DNA from: an uncultured Eubacteriales bacterium
GTDB lineage: Bacteria > Bacillota > Clostridia > Oscillospirales > Oscillospiraceae
Length of the DNA stretch: 64,000 nucleotides
Reading direction: 5' to 3'
NCBI GenBank assembly: GCA_900540545.1
Contig: UQGJ01000004.1
Location: 62,001 to 126,000 of the forward strand
Below the pieces are notes generated by a model, which saw only the letters and a program-made list of their open reading frames with translations, did no database searches and was not told the DNA's origin. Numbering within the stretch: position 1 is the stretch's first letter; each line of letters opens with the position of its first letter. The position numbers and the translations under genes were made by a program. Positions 24,786 to 33,029 of the stretch are shown in pieces.

Positions 24786-26060
24786 TTACCGGCGGCAAAT
24801 TTCGTTTCGCTTGGGGCCGGTGGAGACCAGCGTGATGGGGACGCCGATTTGGCGCTCCAAAAAGTCCACGTAGTCCTTGGCCTGGGCGGGCAGCTTCTGA
24901 TAGTCGGTCTCGCCCCGGATGTCGCACTTCCAGCCGGGAAGGGTCTCATAGACCGGCTTGGCCTGCTCCAGCAGGGGGGTGACGGGGAAATCCCTTGTCA
25001 CGGTCCCGTTGATCTCATAGCCGGTGCAGACCTTGATCTCATCCAAATAGCCCAACACGTCGATGGCGGTGAGGGCGGCCTCGGTGGCGCCCTGGACCAG
25101 GCATCCGTAGCGGGTGGCCACGGCGTCGAACCAGCCAACTCTTCGGGGGCGGCCGGTGGTGGCGCCGAACTCTCCGGCGTCGCCGCCCCGGCGGCGGAGT
25201 TCCTCGGCCTCGCCGCCGAAGAGCTCGGAGACGAAGGCCCCCGCCCCCACGGCGCTGGAGTAGGCCTTGGTGATAGCCACGATCTGGCCGATGTCCCGGG
25301 GGGCCACCCCCACGCCCATGCAGCCGTAGGCGGCCAGGGTGTGGGAGGAGGTGGTGTAGGGGTAGATGCCGAAGTCGGGGTCCTTCATGGCGCCCAGCTG
25401 GGCCTCCAGCAGGACCTGCTTGCCTTGGGCCAGCGCGCCCTTGACGAAGGTGAGGGCGTCGCCCACGTAGGGGGCGATTTGGTCCCGGACCGCCATTAAC
25501 TCGTCCAGAAGGGCCTTGGGGTCCAGGGCGGGCTTGCGGTAGAGGTGCTGGAAGAGTACATTTTTGATTTGGCAAATCTGCTCCAGCCGTTCCAGGAGGC
25601 GCTTTTCGTCGAACAGCTCGCAGATTTGAATGCCGTACTTGGCGTACTTGTCGGAGTAGAAGGGGGCAATGCCGGACTTGGTGGAGCCGAAGGCGTGTCC
25701 GGCCAGCCGCTCCTCCTCATACTGGTCCTGGAGGACGTGGTAGGGCATGAGGAGCTGGGTCCGCTGGGAGACGATGATGTGGGGGGCGGGGACTCCGCCG
25801 TCGGAGAGCTGCTTCAGCTCAGCCATGAACTTGGGCACGTCCAGGGCCACGCCGTTTCCTATAATATTGGTCGTGTGGGGATAAAACACGCCCGAGGGGA
25901 GCTGGTGGAGGGCGAACTTCCCGTAGTCGCAGATAATGGTATGGCCGGCGTTGGCGCCGCCCTGGAACCGGACGACAACGTCGGATTCCTCCGCAAACAT
26001 GTCCGTGATCTTGCCCTTGCCCTCGTCGCCCCAGTTGGCGCCGACGATCGCCTTGACCAT
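24786..26060 (-). CDS. purA: Adenylosuccinate synthetase
   Basis: 424 residues, ATG 26060 with AGGAGG upstream. PurA couples IMP and aspartate with GTP hydrolysis on the way to AMP. Signatures: the GTP-binding GANWGDEGKGKITD loop at residues 7-20, RFQGGANAGHTI, QRTQLLMPYH, LLEAQLGAMKDPDFGIYPYTTSS and the late GRPRRVGWFDAV. Length equals the family norm. It is monocistronic with its own promoter at 26105-26133. Confidence 0.97.
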   Translation of the reverse strand: MVKAIVGANWGDEGKGKITDMFAEESDVVVRFQGGANAGHTIICDYGKFALHQLPSGVFYPHTTNIIGNGVALDVPKFMAELKQLSDGGVPAPHIIVSQRTQLLMPYHVLQDQYEEERLAGHAFGSTKSGIAPFYSDKYAKYGIQICELFDEKRLLERLEQICQIKNVLFQHLYRKPALDPKALLDELMAVRDQIAPYVGDALTFVKGALAQGKQVLLEAQLGAMKDPDFGIYPYTTSSHTLAAYGCMGVGVAPRDIGQIVAITKAYSSAVGAGAFVSELFGGEAEELRRRGGDAGEFGATTGRPRRVGWFDAVATRYGCLVQGATEAALTAIDVLGYLDEIKVCTGYEINGTVTRDFPVTPLLEQAKPVYETLPGWKCDIRGETDYQKLPAQAKDYVDFLERQIGVPITLVSTGPKRNEICRR

Positions 26061-26104
26061 AGTGATTCCTCCTGTGTGTTCCGTTTCCTGTTACGAACTG
26101 AGGT

Positions 26105-26133
26105 ATTATATCCTAAGGTTCCCGCAGATGCAA
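26105..26133 (-). promoter_or_regulatory. Promoter of purA
   Basis: On the minus strand TTGCAT (26133-26128), 17 bases, TATAAT (26110-26105). I see no purine riboswitch in the short leader. Confidence 0.75.
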
Positions 26134-26148
26134 GAAAAAATTTTCCAG

Positions 26149-26820
26149 TTAAAGTATTTTTGTGGATTTTTCTGGACAATTTTCTGGCGCGGGGACCTGG
26201 CGGGGGAAGGAAAAGGTGGGGATGCCCTCGGCGGCGGAGCCTAAAGAGAGCATGGGGAAAAACAGTACCAGCTCCTCCGGGGTGAGATAGAAGCGCCGGG
26301 GGGAGAAGTGGGCCTGGACCCGCTGGGCCACGTCCTGGAAAAAGAGGGATTCACCGTCTTGGAGTCGCTCCTCCGCTTGGGTCTGGAGTTCCCCCAGCAG
26401 CCTGCGGCGGCCCCGGAGGGGGCGAGGGAGGAAGGCGGAGAGGGGGAGCGGTGTGCCGGTGGCCCGGTCCCAGGTGTCGGCGCTGCGGACGGTGACGGGC
26501 CGGCCGCCGCCCCGCTCCACGGCGTCCAGATAGAGGCTGAGCAGGGTGTCGTCCTCCAGCGTGACCCGGTAGTCCAGGGAGGCGGACCAGGGCTGGAAGG
26601 GGCGGGAGTTCTCCCGGGCCTCCGCCAGGGCCTGACAGGCCCTGGGGTAGACGACGCCCTCCCAGCGGGTCCTCCACAGCTGGGCCAGACGGGCGTAATA
26701 GCGGGACACCCGCTTGTCCCGGCGGGCGTCGCCCACCAGTTCCGGGCGGCGGAGGGAGAGTTCCAGCACCGGTTCCTCCTCCCATTTCATCGTCTGCTTC
26801 CAAATGCATTCCTTCACCAT
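26149..26820 (-). CDS. DUF3298-like (RsiV C-terminal-like) domain protein
   Basis: 223 residues, ATG 26820 behind GAGGTGG. No signal peptide or membrane segment is visible. The order of elements (YYARLAQLWRTRWEG, then beta-rich LDYRVTLEDDTLLSLYLDAVE, SADTWDRATGTPLPLSAFL, FYLTPEELVLFFPM and a terminal EGIPTFSFP) resembles the DUF3298 domain found in RsiV and PdaC-type proteins. In Clostridia short stand-alone versions occur; their role is unknown. The last dozen residues are poorly conserved in character. Family assignment is by resemblance only. Confidence 0.65.
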   Translation of the reverse strand: MVKECIWKQTMKWEEEPVLELSLRRPELVGDARRDKRVSRYYARLAQLWRTRWEGVVYPRACQALAEARENSRPFQPWSASLDYRVTLEDDTLLSLYLDAVERGGGRPVTVRSADTWDRATGTPLPLSAFLPRPLRGRRRLLGELQTQAEERLQDGESLFFQDVAQRVQAHFSPRRFYLTPEELVLFFPMLSLGSAAEGIPTFSFPRQVPAPENCPEKSTKIL

Positions 26821-26958
26821 ATCTGACCACCTCTTTCCCTATCCTATGAAAAAGAGAGGAGAAGGTGAAGAACCCGCAAAAAGGTACTTTACTTTCGTAC
26901 TTCAGAGAGGTAAAATATAAATAGCGCCCACAAAGGATCAGAAAGAGGTGTCCCTATT

Positions 26959-27279
26959 ATGACCAAGAAAGCCGGCAAGGAACACAGCGACCTGCTCTAC
27001 GAGAGCATCCTGACGTTGAAGGACCTGGACGAGTGCCGGAAGTTTTTTGAGGACCTGTGTACGGTTGCGGAGCTGCGGGCCATGGAGCAGCGCTTTGAGG
27101 TGGCCCTCCTGCTCAGCGACGGGATGATCTATAATGATATTCTAGAGCGAACCGGGGCCAGCAGCGCCACCATCAGCCGGGTGAACCGCTCCCTGAACTA
27201 CGGCGCGGACGGCTACAAGAACGTGCTGCCCAGGGCCAAGGAGCTGCGCCGGAAGTTCGAGCAGGACGAGGAAGCGTGA
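26959..27279 (+). CDS. yerC: TrpR-like regulator of the YerC/YecD family
   Basis: 106 residues, ATG 26959 after AGAAAGAGGTG. The whole protein is a TrpR-type helical DNA-binding domain: LYESILTLKDLDECRKFFEDLCTVAELRAMEQRFEVALLL then MIYNDILERTGASSATISRVNRSL, the helix-turn-helix at about residues 55-80. The YerC family is common in Firmicutes; its effector and targets are not well defined. It overlaps the start of the methyltransferase gene by four bases (GTGA), indicating translational coupling. Confidence 0.92.
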   Translation: MTKKAGKEHSDLLYESILTLKDLDECRKFFEDLCTVAELRAMEQRFEVALLLSDGMIYNDILERTGASSATISRVNRSLNYGADGYKNVLPRAKELRRKFEQDEEA

Positions 27280-28025
27280 GCAGCTACGATGCGCTGGCCG
27301 CCCGGTATGACGCCCTGACCGGGGACGTGGATTATGCCGCGTGGGCGGATTATATCGAAAAGCACTTCGCCAGGGCCGCGATCCCCGTCCACACGGTGCT
27401 GGATTTGGCCTGCGGCACGGGGACTCTGACCTGCTTGCTGGCGGAGCGGGGCTATGAGATGATCGGCGTGGACCAGTCGGAGGAGATGCTGGCTGTGGCC
27501 GCGGAGAAGGGGCGGGAGGTATCGGGTATCCCGCCTATTTTCCTGCACCAGAGCATGCAGGCGTTAGACCTTTACGGCACCATCGACGCCTGCGTTTGTT
27601 GCCTGGACAGCGTGAATTATGTGACGCGTCCGGTCGACCTGCGCCGGGCCTTCCAACGGGTCAGCCTGTTTCTGATGCCGGGGGGGCTGTTCCTCTTCGA
27701 TATCAACACGCCGGACAAGCTCCAGGGGCTGGACGGCGGCATGTTTATCGACGAGACCGACGACACATACTGTGTCTGGCGGGCGGACTACTCCCGGCGG
27801 CGGAAGGTCTGCACCTACGGCATGGACCTCTTTTTCCGCGGGGAGTACGGCCTCTGGCGGCGGGAGGAGGAGGTCCACGAGGAGTACGCCTATGAGCCGG
27901 GGGAGCTGGAGTCCTACCTGAAAGAGGCGGGCTTCGGCCAGGTCCGCCAATACGGAGAACTCAAATTCCGCGCCCCCAGGGATGGGGAGCAGAGAATCTT
28001 TTTTGTCGCGCGAAAGGAACAGTAG
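27276..28025 (+). CDS. Class I SAM-dependent methyltransferase
   Basis: 249 residues, GTG 27276 overlapping the yerC stop. Motif I VLDLACGTGTLTCLLAERGYEMIGVDQSEEML (about residues 40-72) binds S-adenosylmethionine; motif II/III region IDACVCCLDSVNYV and FLMPGGLFLFDIN follow. The opening YDALAARYDALTGDVDYAAWADYI and the overall layout match the common Firmicutes group with an associated C-terminal beta barrel (YxEE...RE pattern around EEEVHEEYAYEPGELESYLKEAGF). Substrate unknown. It is co-transcribed with yerC and probably hslO. Confidence 0.9.
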   Translation: MSSYDALAARYDALTGDVDYAAWADYIEKHFARAAIPVHTVLDLACGTGTLTCLLAERGYEMIGVDQSEEMLAVAAEKGREVSGIPPIFLHQSMQALDLYGTIDACVCCLDSVNYVTRPVDLRRAFQRVSLFLMPGGLFLFDINTPDKLQGLDGGMFIDETDDTYCVWRADYSRRRKVCTYGMDLFFRGEYGLWRREEEVHEEYAYEPGELESYLKEAGFGQVRQYGELKFRAPRDGEQRIFFVARKEQ

Positions 28026-28031
28026 CCAATT

Positions 28032-28916
28032 ATGGATGAGATCGTACGCATGATAACGGGGGATGGCGCTGTAAAGGCCATCGCCATTACGGGAAAAGAG
28101 CTGGTGGAGCGGGCCCGGCAGATACACGACACCTGGGCGGTGGCCACGGCGGCCCTGGGCCGGAGCCTGATGGGCGCGGCCATGATGGGGGCCGAGCTGA
28201 AAGACGAGAGGGGGTCTGTGACCCTTCAAATCAAGGGCGGAGGTCCTCTTGGAACCATCACAGCCGTGGCGGACAGCCGAGGCAACCCCAGAGGCTACGT
28301 GGTGAACCATCACGTGGACATCCCGAGAAAATACGAGGGAAAGCTGGACGTGGGGTCCGCCGTGGGGACGGACGGGACGCTGACCGTCATCAAGGACATT
28401 GGGATGAAGGAACCGTACATCGGCAGCATCCCCCTGTTTAGCGGGGAAATCGCCGAGGATTTGACGGCCTATTTTGCGGCCAGCGAGCAGATCCCCACCG
28501 CCTGCGCCCTTGGGGTGCTGGTGAACCCGGACGGCAGCGTGGCCTGCGCCGGAGGTTATATCGTCCAGCTGCTGCCCGGCGCCGACGACGAGGTGGCCGG
28601 ACGGCTGGAGGAGGCGGTCCGCCGCTTTGGCCCCATTACCGCCGCCCTGGCAGAGGGTCTGGATGCTGAGGGGACCCTCAACCGTCTGCTGGATGGGATG
28701 GCGCCGGAGCTTTTGGACCGGTGGCCGGTGGCTTACCGTTGCGACTGCAGCCGGGAGCGGGTCTCCCGTGCCCTCATCAGCATGGGCCGGGCCGAGATGG
28801 AGGATATGATCCGGGAGCAGGGAGGCGCGGAGCTGACCTGCCAGTTCTGCGACGCGGTGTACCGCTACTCCAAGGAGGAACTGGAGGAGCTGCTGGCCTC
28901 CGCCACGAAGGATTAA
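28032..28916 (+). CDS. hslO: Redox-regulated chaperone Hsp33
   Basis: 294 residues. The N-terminal domain is recognised from ARQIHDTWAVATAALGRSLMGAAMMG and IKGGGPLGTITAVADSRGNPRGYV; the C-terminal redox switch has the CxC (CDCSRERV, about residue 239) and CxxC (CQFC, about 272) zinc motifs. Under oxidative unfolding stress Hsp33 loses zinc, forms disulfides and holds unfolded proteins. The ATG at 28032 lies seven bases after the methyltransferase stop, so the three genes form an operon. Confidence 0.96.
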   Translation: MDEIVRMITGDGAVKAIAITGKELVERARQIHDTWAVATAALGRSLMGAAMMGAELKDERGSVTLQIKGGGPLGTITAVADSRGNPRGYVVNHHVDIPRKYEGKLDVGSAVGTDGTLTVIKDIGMKEPYIGSIPLFSGEIAEDLTAYFAASEQIPTACALGVLVNPDGSVACAGGYIVQLLPGADDEVAGRLEEAVRRFGPITAALAEGLDAEGTLNRLLDGMAPELLDRWPVAYRCDCSRERVSRALISMGRAEMEDMIREQGGAELTCQFCDAVYRYSKEELEELLASATKD

Positions 28917-28926
28917 ACGTGAGAAA

Positions 28927-28963
28927 CCACCCAAAAGCCTTGGTATAAAAGGCTTTTGGGTGG
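28927..28963 (+). terminator. Hairpin after hslO
   Basis: A 14-bp perfect stem (ccacccaaaagcct / aggcttttgggtgg) lies 11 bases after hslO. No T run follows on the plus strand, so termination would be inefficient. Confidence 0.55.
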
Positions 28964-28990
28964 TCCAGTAAAAAAATATCCATTTTGGTG

Positions 28991-29019
28991 TTGACAGATT
29001 GGGGCCGGTTTAGTATAAT
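28991..29019 (+). promoter_or_regulatory. Consensus promoter of the five-tRNA operon
   Basis: TTGACA (28991-28996), 17 bases, TATAAT (29014-29019), a perfect sigma-A promoter typical of stable RNA genes. Confidence 0.88.
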
Positions 29020-29050
29020 AACTTTCGCCGTCTGAAAGCGCGGCCAACAG

Positions 29051-29126
29051 GGGAGCATAGCTCAGCTGGTAGAGCGCATCCCTTACAAGGATGATGTCAC
29101 AGGTTCGAGCCCTGTTGTTCCCACCA
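29051..29126 (+). tRNA. tRNA-Val (anticodon TAC)
   Basis: Acceptor GGGAGCA pairs with TGTTCCC, anticodon arm CATCC-CTTACAA-GGATG, T-loop GTTCGAGC, encoded CCA. First of five tRNAs in one transcript. Confidence 0.96.
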
Positions 29127-29150
29127 AGGGTCCCAGACCCAACACGAAAT

Positions 29151-29227
<77 letters not shown>

Positions 29228-29230
29228 TTT

Positions 29231-29306
29231 GCCTCTGTAGCTCAGTTGGTAGAGCAGGGGACTGAAAATCCCCGTGTCGCTGGTTCGATTCCGGCCGGAG
29301 GCACCA
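29231..29306 (+). tRNA. tRNA-Phe (anticodon GAA)
   Basis: Acceptor GCCTCTG / CGGAGGC, anticodon arm GGGGA-CTGAAAA-TCCCC, T-loop GTTCGATTC, encoded CCA. Confidence 0.96.
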
Positions 29307-29312
29307 GAAGTT

Positions 29313-29345
29313 CTCCGGAGGATGCCAATGTGGCGTCCTCCGGGG
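29313..29345 (+). other. Hairpin between tRNA-Phe and tRNA-Gly
   Basis: A 14-bp stem (ctccggaggatgcc / ggcgtcctccgggg) interrupts the tRNA operon. No T run follows, so it may be a processing or attenuation structure. Confidence 0.5.
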
Positions 29346-29407
29346 AAACTTTCCTTCCCAGCAAGAATCTTTTGCGAGTGAGCAGCATAAGCTAGACTGT
29401 TGATTCG

Positions 29408-29483
29408 CAGGTGTAGCTCATCTGGTAGAGCGCCACCTTGCCAAGGTGGAGGTAGCGAGTTCGAGCCTCGTCACCTGCTCCAG
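29408..29483 (+). tRNA. tRNA-Gly (anticodon GCC)
   Basis: Acceptor GCAGGTG / CACCTGC, anticodon loop TTGCCAA in a CCACC/GGTGG stem, T-loop GTTCGAGCC, encoded CCA. Confidence 0.96.
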
Positions 29484-29491
29484 CACAAATG

Positions 29492-29524
29492 ATAACAGGA
29501 GCAATTCAATTGCTCCTGTTATCC
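29492..29524 (+). other. Perfect 33-base hairpin between tRNA-Gly and tRNA-Cys
   Basis: gataacaggagcaatt and its exact reverse complement are separated by a single base. As it is not followed by T, it is more likely a processing signal than a terminator. Confidence 0.5.
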
Positions 29525-29529
29525 ATAGG

Positions 29530-29603
29530 GCGACATAGCCAAGTGGTAAGGCAGAGCTCTGCAAAAGCTCCACCCCCAGTTCGAGTCTGGGTGTCGCCTC
29601 CAA
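29530..29603 (+). tRNA. tRNA-Cys (anticodon GCA)
   Basis: Acceptor GGCGACA / TGTCGCC, anticodon arm GAGCT-CTGCAAA-AGCTC, T-loop GTTCGAGTC, encoded CCA. Confidence 0.96.
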
Positions 29604-29639
29604 AAAAGAAGCACCTGCTTTGCAGGTGCTTCTTTTTTG
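29603..29639 (+). terminator. Terminator of the tRNA operon
   Basis: 17-bp stem aaaaaagaagcacctgc / gcaggtgcttctttttt starting at the last base of tRNA-Cys. Confidence 0.93.
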
Positions 29640-29818
29640 GATACCTGGGAAGATTAAAATGCTCGGGCGAAGTGAATTCGCCCTCCGCCAAGGTTTTGGC
29701 CTGGGGCCAAAACGCTTGTACGGCGCAAAGGCACCGCCCCGCCGTGCGGGGACACGGATAGAATTGTCCTTCTTTTTGCCTTCTCTGCCGCATACCCCTT
29801 GTACGAGGGGGTGTAGAC
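29640..29818. repeat. Intergenic cluster of small hairpins
   Basis: Between the tRNA operon and the symporter gene lie several inverted repeats in series: gggcgaa/ttcgccc near 29665, gttttggcc/ggccaaaac near 29695, ccccgc/gcgggg near 29740 and cccctTGTACgagggg near 29798. No coding frame with a start signal is seen. The series looks like a palindromic intergenic repeat element, but no second copy is in this window. Confidence 0.4.
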
Positions 29819-31216
29819 ATGGGCTTTTTAGAGCGGCTGGGGGACTGGATTTGGAATCCGTGGCTGCTGGGGGCGTTCCTGCTGCTGGGACTGTATTATT
29901 CCGTCCGCAGCGGCTTTTTTCAGGTATTCGAGTGTAGGCTGTGGCTCAGGACCACGGTAGGGTCCCTGTTCCGAAAACGGAGGCGGGGGGAGAAGAAGGG
30001 GCTGACCCAGCTCCAGGCGCTGTCCACCGCCCTGGCCTCCACCATTGGGACCGGGAGCATTGCGGGGGTAGCCACCGCGATTTTTTACGGCGGCCCGGGG
30101 GCGGTCTTTTGGATGTGGATGTCCGCGTTCCTGGGCATGATGACGGGGTGCGCGGAAAAGACTCTGTCGGTCCGCTACCGCCGGAGGGGGAAGGCCGGGA
30201 CTTGGCAGGGGGGACCCATGGAATACATGGACCAGGGGCTGGGTCTGCGGCCTCTGGCCCTAATCTTTTCCCTCTTTTGCGTCTGCGCCTCCATCGGGGG
30301 TGGGGACATGGTCCAGGCCAACTCCATCGCCACGGCCCTGGAACACGCCTTTGGCTGGGACCGAATGGCGGTGGGTGTGGCGGTGGCCCTGCTGACGGGG
30401 CTGGTCATCCTGGGGGGCATTGGGCGCATCGGCCGGGTCAGCGAAAAGCTGGTGCCCGCCATGGCGCTGTTATTCTTAGGCGGCGGGGTGGCGGTGCTGG
30501 CCGTCCATGCCGCCGCCATCCCGGCGGTCCTACGGGAAATCGTGGTGAGCGCCTTTACCCCCACGGCGGCGGTGGGGGGCGGCCTGGGCTACGGCATGGC
30601 CGCCGCCATGCGCTATGGCGTGGCCCGAGGGGTGTTCACCAACGAGGCGGGGTTAGGGTCCTCCGCCATGGCCCATGCCGCCGCGGACGTGAAGGAGCCG
30701 GCTGAGGAGGGGATGTGGGGCCTCTTTGAGGTCTTTATCGCCACCATCCTGGTTTGCTCTGTGACTGCCCTGGTCATCCTTGTGTCGGGGGTCTATGACC
30801 CGGCGGCGGCGCTGGCGGCCATAGAGGGCGGCGGTGTGGAGAGCGGGATGCTGGGCTCGGCTCTGTCGGCGGCGGCCTTTTCCACGGTGATGGGGAAGTG
30901 GGGCGGCCCCTTCATTGCCGTGTGCCTGCTGATGTTCGCCTTTTCCTCGCTGTTGGGGTGGAGCTACTACGGAGAGCGGGGCCTGGAGTACCTCACCGGC
31001 TCCACCCGCTGGACGGGGCTTTACCGGGCCGTCTTTCTGGCCTTTGTGGTGGTGGGGAGCGTCGGCGAGGTGGGGGCGGTCTGGCAGGTGGCGGACATCT
31101 GCAACGGCATGATGGCCCTGCCCAACCTGGCGGCTTTGCTGCTGCTGTCGCCGGAGGCCCTGAGGCTGATTACCCAGTGGGCGGAAGCGCAAAAAAAGCA
31201 GGGCAGACGTGGATAA
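29819..31216 (+). CDS. Sodium:alanine symporter (AGCS) family amino acid carrier
   Basis: 465 residues with about eleven membrane helices; ATG 29819 follows GAGGGGGTG. Family stretches include STALASTIGTGSIAGVATAIFYGGPGAVFWMWMSAFLGM (residues about 68-105), KTLSVRYRRRG, GPMEYMDQGLG, RGVFTNEAGLGSSAMAHAAA (about 275) and FSSLLGWSYYGERGLEYL. These carriers import alanine or glycine with Na+. In spore formers alanine uptake can also affect germination, but nothing here points to that specifically. The gene ends at a terminator whose stem begins inside the coding region. Confidence 0.95.
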   Translation: MGFLERLGDWIWNPWLLGAFLLLGLYYSVRSGFFQVFECRLWLRTTVGSLFRKRRRGEKKGLTQLQALSTALASTIGTGSIAGVATAIFYGGPGAVFWMWMSAFLGMMTGCAEKTLSVRYRRRGKAGTWQGGPMEYMDQGLGLRPLALIFSLFCVCASIGGGDMVQANSIATALEHAFGWDRMAVGVAVALLTGLVILGGIGRIGRVSEKLVPAMALLFLGGGVAVLAVHAAAIPAVLREIVVSAFTPTAAVGGGLGYGMAAAMRYGVARGVFTNEAGLGSSAMAHAAADVKEPAEEGMWGLFEVFIATILVCSVTALVILVSGVYDPAAALAAIEGGGVESGMLGSALSAAAFSTVMGKWGGPFIAVCLLMFAFSSLLGWSYYGERGLEYLTGSTRWTGLYRAVFLAFVVVGSVGEVGAVWQVADICNGMMALPNLAALLLLSPEALRLITQWAEAQKKQGRRG

Positions 31217-31234
31217 CGTCTGCCCTGCTTTTTT
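31192..31234. terminator. Bidirectional terminator overlapping the symporter stop codon
   Basis: Stem aaaaaagcagggcagacgt / acgtctgccctgctttttt with the stop codon in the loop; T runs on both strands. Confidence 0.92.
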
Positions 31235-31237
31235 CAG

Positions 31238-32974
31238 TTATACGGCGGGCGCAGTCTCCTCCGGGAGCGGAGCGGGGGAGGGGGCCGGAGTGAAGATGGG
31301 GGCCGGGGCCGCCTTGCCGTCGATGGTGAGGGTATAGCCCTCCAGGAAGGCGGAGGTCTCGCCCTCCATGGCCGGGGCATGGTCGATGGTGACCTTGTCG
31401 CCCTCGTTCAGCAGGACAGCCAGGGGATTCTGGGCCGCGGAGAGGGAGTAAAAGACCGTTTCGCCCTCCAGGCGGACGAAGTAGTAAGAGGTCCCCTCGA
31501 TGACGGCGGTGCGGACCTCGGCCACGGTGCCGGACACCTGGGTCTCTACCCGCTCCTCGGGCGTGGTGATGCCCTTTTCCTGCATGAGCTTGAGATAAGC
31601 CTGCTCACAGCTGGCCACGGTGGAGCCGGTGGCTACGATCTGGTACTGCGCCACGTTGACCATGGCGTAGCTCTTCACCAGATTGGTGGCGTCCTTCAGC
31701 GGGATGAAATAGGTGGGCTCGCCGGAGATATTGAGCAGCAGGGGGAAGGTGGACGTATAGCCCAGGTCCTGGACCACGCCCTCGGCGGAGGCCCGGGCGG
31801 CCGCCTCGGTGGCGCCGGGGGCCACATAGAAGTGGGTCTCCTTGGTGCGCATATTGCACAGCAGGAAGCCCAGGTTGGACTGGTCGGCGTTGGCGGAGGT
31901 GACGCCGGTGTAGACGTACACGTCGTCGTTCATGGCGATATAGTTGTAGCCGTCGGTGGTGATGGTCACGTCCCGCTGACCAAAGATGGAGTTGAGGAAG
32001 CCGTTGACCAGGGTGCCGTGGTAGTCGTACTGCTCCATGATCAGCTCCGGGGTGTAGAGGGTGTCAACCCAGAGGGGGACCTCCTCGTGGTACTGGCTCT
32101 CGCCGGTCACCGCGTCCACCAGGACGGCCCCCTTGATGTCGGTGCCGCCGAAGAGGCCGATGGTCTTGACGATACGGGGGGCGATCCACCAGGGGTGGCC
32201 GGACTCGTCGATCTCAAATTCCGGGGTAGAGAACATGAAGGTGGGGTACTGGAAGCGCAGGTGGCGCATGATGTTGCGGTTGAGGGGCTCGGAGAAGGAG
32301 TATTTCATCCCCTCGGGCAGGCGGTTTACCGTGGCTTGCTGGGTGACCATGTTCACGACCACGTAGGCGGGCAGGCCCTCGCTGCGGTTGGTGAACCATT
32401 TGAACAGGTCGGCGTAAGCGATGGGGGCCACGCGGACGGGCTTGTTGTTGTAATTGATCTGGGTGGAGTCGCCGGAGTATTCAAACTGGCTGACCATGTC
32501 GCTGAGGGTGCCCATCTGGCGGTCGCCCAGGAACTCGGCGGAGGAGCGGTCCAGGGTGGGGATGTCGTTAAAGGAGATTTGGGCCACGTCGGTGGCGAAG
32601 TCACCGTCCTGGACGTTAAGCAGGTCCCGGTAATCGCTGGCCCGGAAGATGGGCATGGAGATGAGAGAACCCACCAGGCCCACAAGGATCAGGAGTATCA
32701 TCAGGATGCCCACAGGCAGACACTGGGACTTGATGAAGCGGACGTACTCCTTCAGCCCGCCGCCGGCAGTGATTTGGAAGCCGGAATTAAAGAGTGCGCT
32801 GACCACGAAGACCAGACAGAGAATGAAGATGAACACGTAGAAATTGCTGTCCTGGAGATTCAGGGCGGGGAGGGAGACATAGAAGTAGATGAATCCGACG
32901 ATGAGGGTCACCAGCAGGCTGAGCAGGATACTGACCAGCTTGCTCTTGGGGCGGCGGGGTTTCTTTTCGTTCAT
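31238..32974 (-). CDS. Large membrane-anchored protein of unknown function
   Basis: 578 residues, ATG 32974 with AAGGAG upstream. A basic N-terminus (MNEKKPRRPKSK) is followed by three hydrophobic segments (about residues 13-33, 44-62 and 88-110); the remaining 460 residues are predicted to be extracytoplasmic. The body contains repeated beta-rich modules, e.g. YVVVNMVTQQATVNRLPEG, KGAVLVDAVTGESQYHEEVPLWVDTLYTPELI and YFVRLEGETVFYSL, and a Pro-rich tail. I do not recognise a named family, although proteins of this architecture are conserved in Clostridia. It is monocistronic; 55 bases separate it from the upstream HD gene. Confidence 0.8.
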   Translation of the reverse strand: MNEKKPRRPKSKLVSILLSLLVTLIVGFIYFYVSLPALNLQDSNFYVFIFILCLVFVVSALFNSGFQITAGGGLKEYVRFIKSQCLPVGILMILLILVGLVGSLISMPIFRASDYRDLLNVQDGDFATDVAQISFNDIPTLDRSSAEFLGDRQMGTLSDMVSQFEYSGDSTQINYNNKPVRVAPIAYADLFKWFTNRSEGLPAYVVVNMVTQQATVNRLPEGMKYSFSEPLNRNIMRHLRFQYPTFMFSTPEFEIDESGHPWWIAPRIVKTIGLFGGTDIKGAVLVDAVTGESQYHEEVPLWVDTLYTPELIMEQYDYHGTLVNGFLNSIFGQRDVTITTDGYNYIAMNDDVYVYTGVTSANADQSNLGFLLCNMRTKETHFYVAPGATEAAARASAEGVVQDLGYTSTFPLLLNISGEPTYFIPLKDATNLVKSYAMVNVAQYQIVATGSTVASCEQAYLKLMQEKGITTPEERVETQVSGTVAEVRTAVIEGTSYYFVRLEGETVFYSLSAAQNPLAVLLNEGDKVTIDHAPAMEGETSAFLEGYTLTIDGKAAPAPIFTPAPSPAPLPEETAPAV

Positions 32975-33029
32975 AGAGAACTCCTTTTATTATAATGTAT
33001 ACGCGTATCTTATCCAATTGCGCCGGACG

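Noticed and set aside
29640..29818. Protein-coding gene upstream of the alanine symporter
   Set aside because: Open frames exist on both strands but consist of hairpin sequence and lack start signals.
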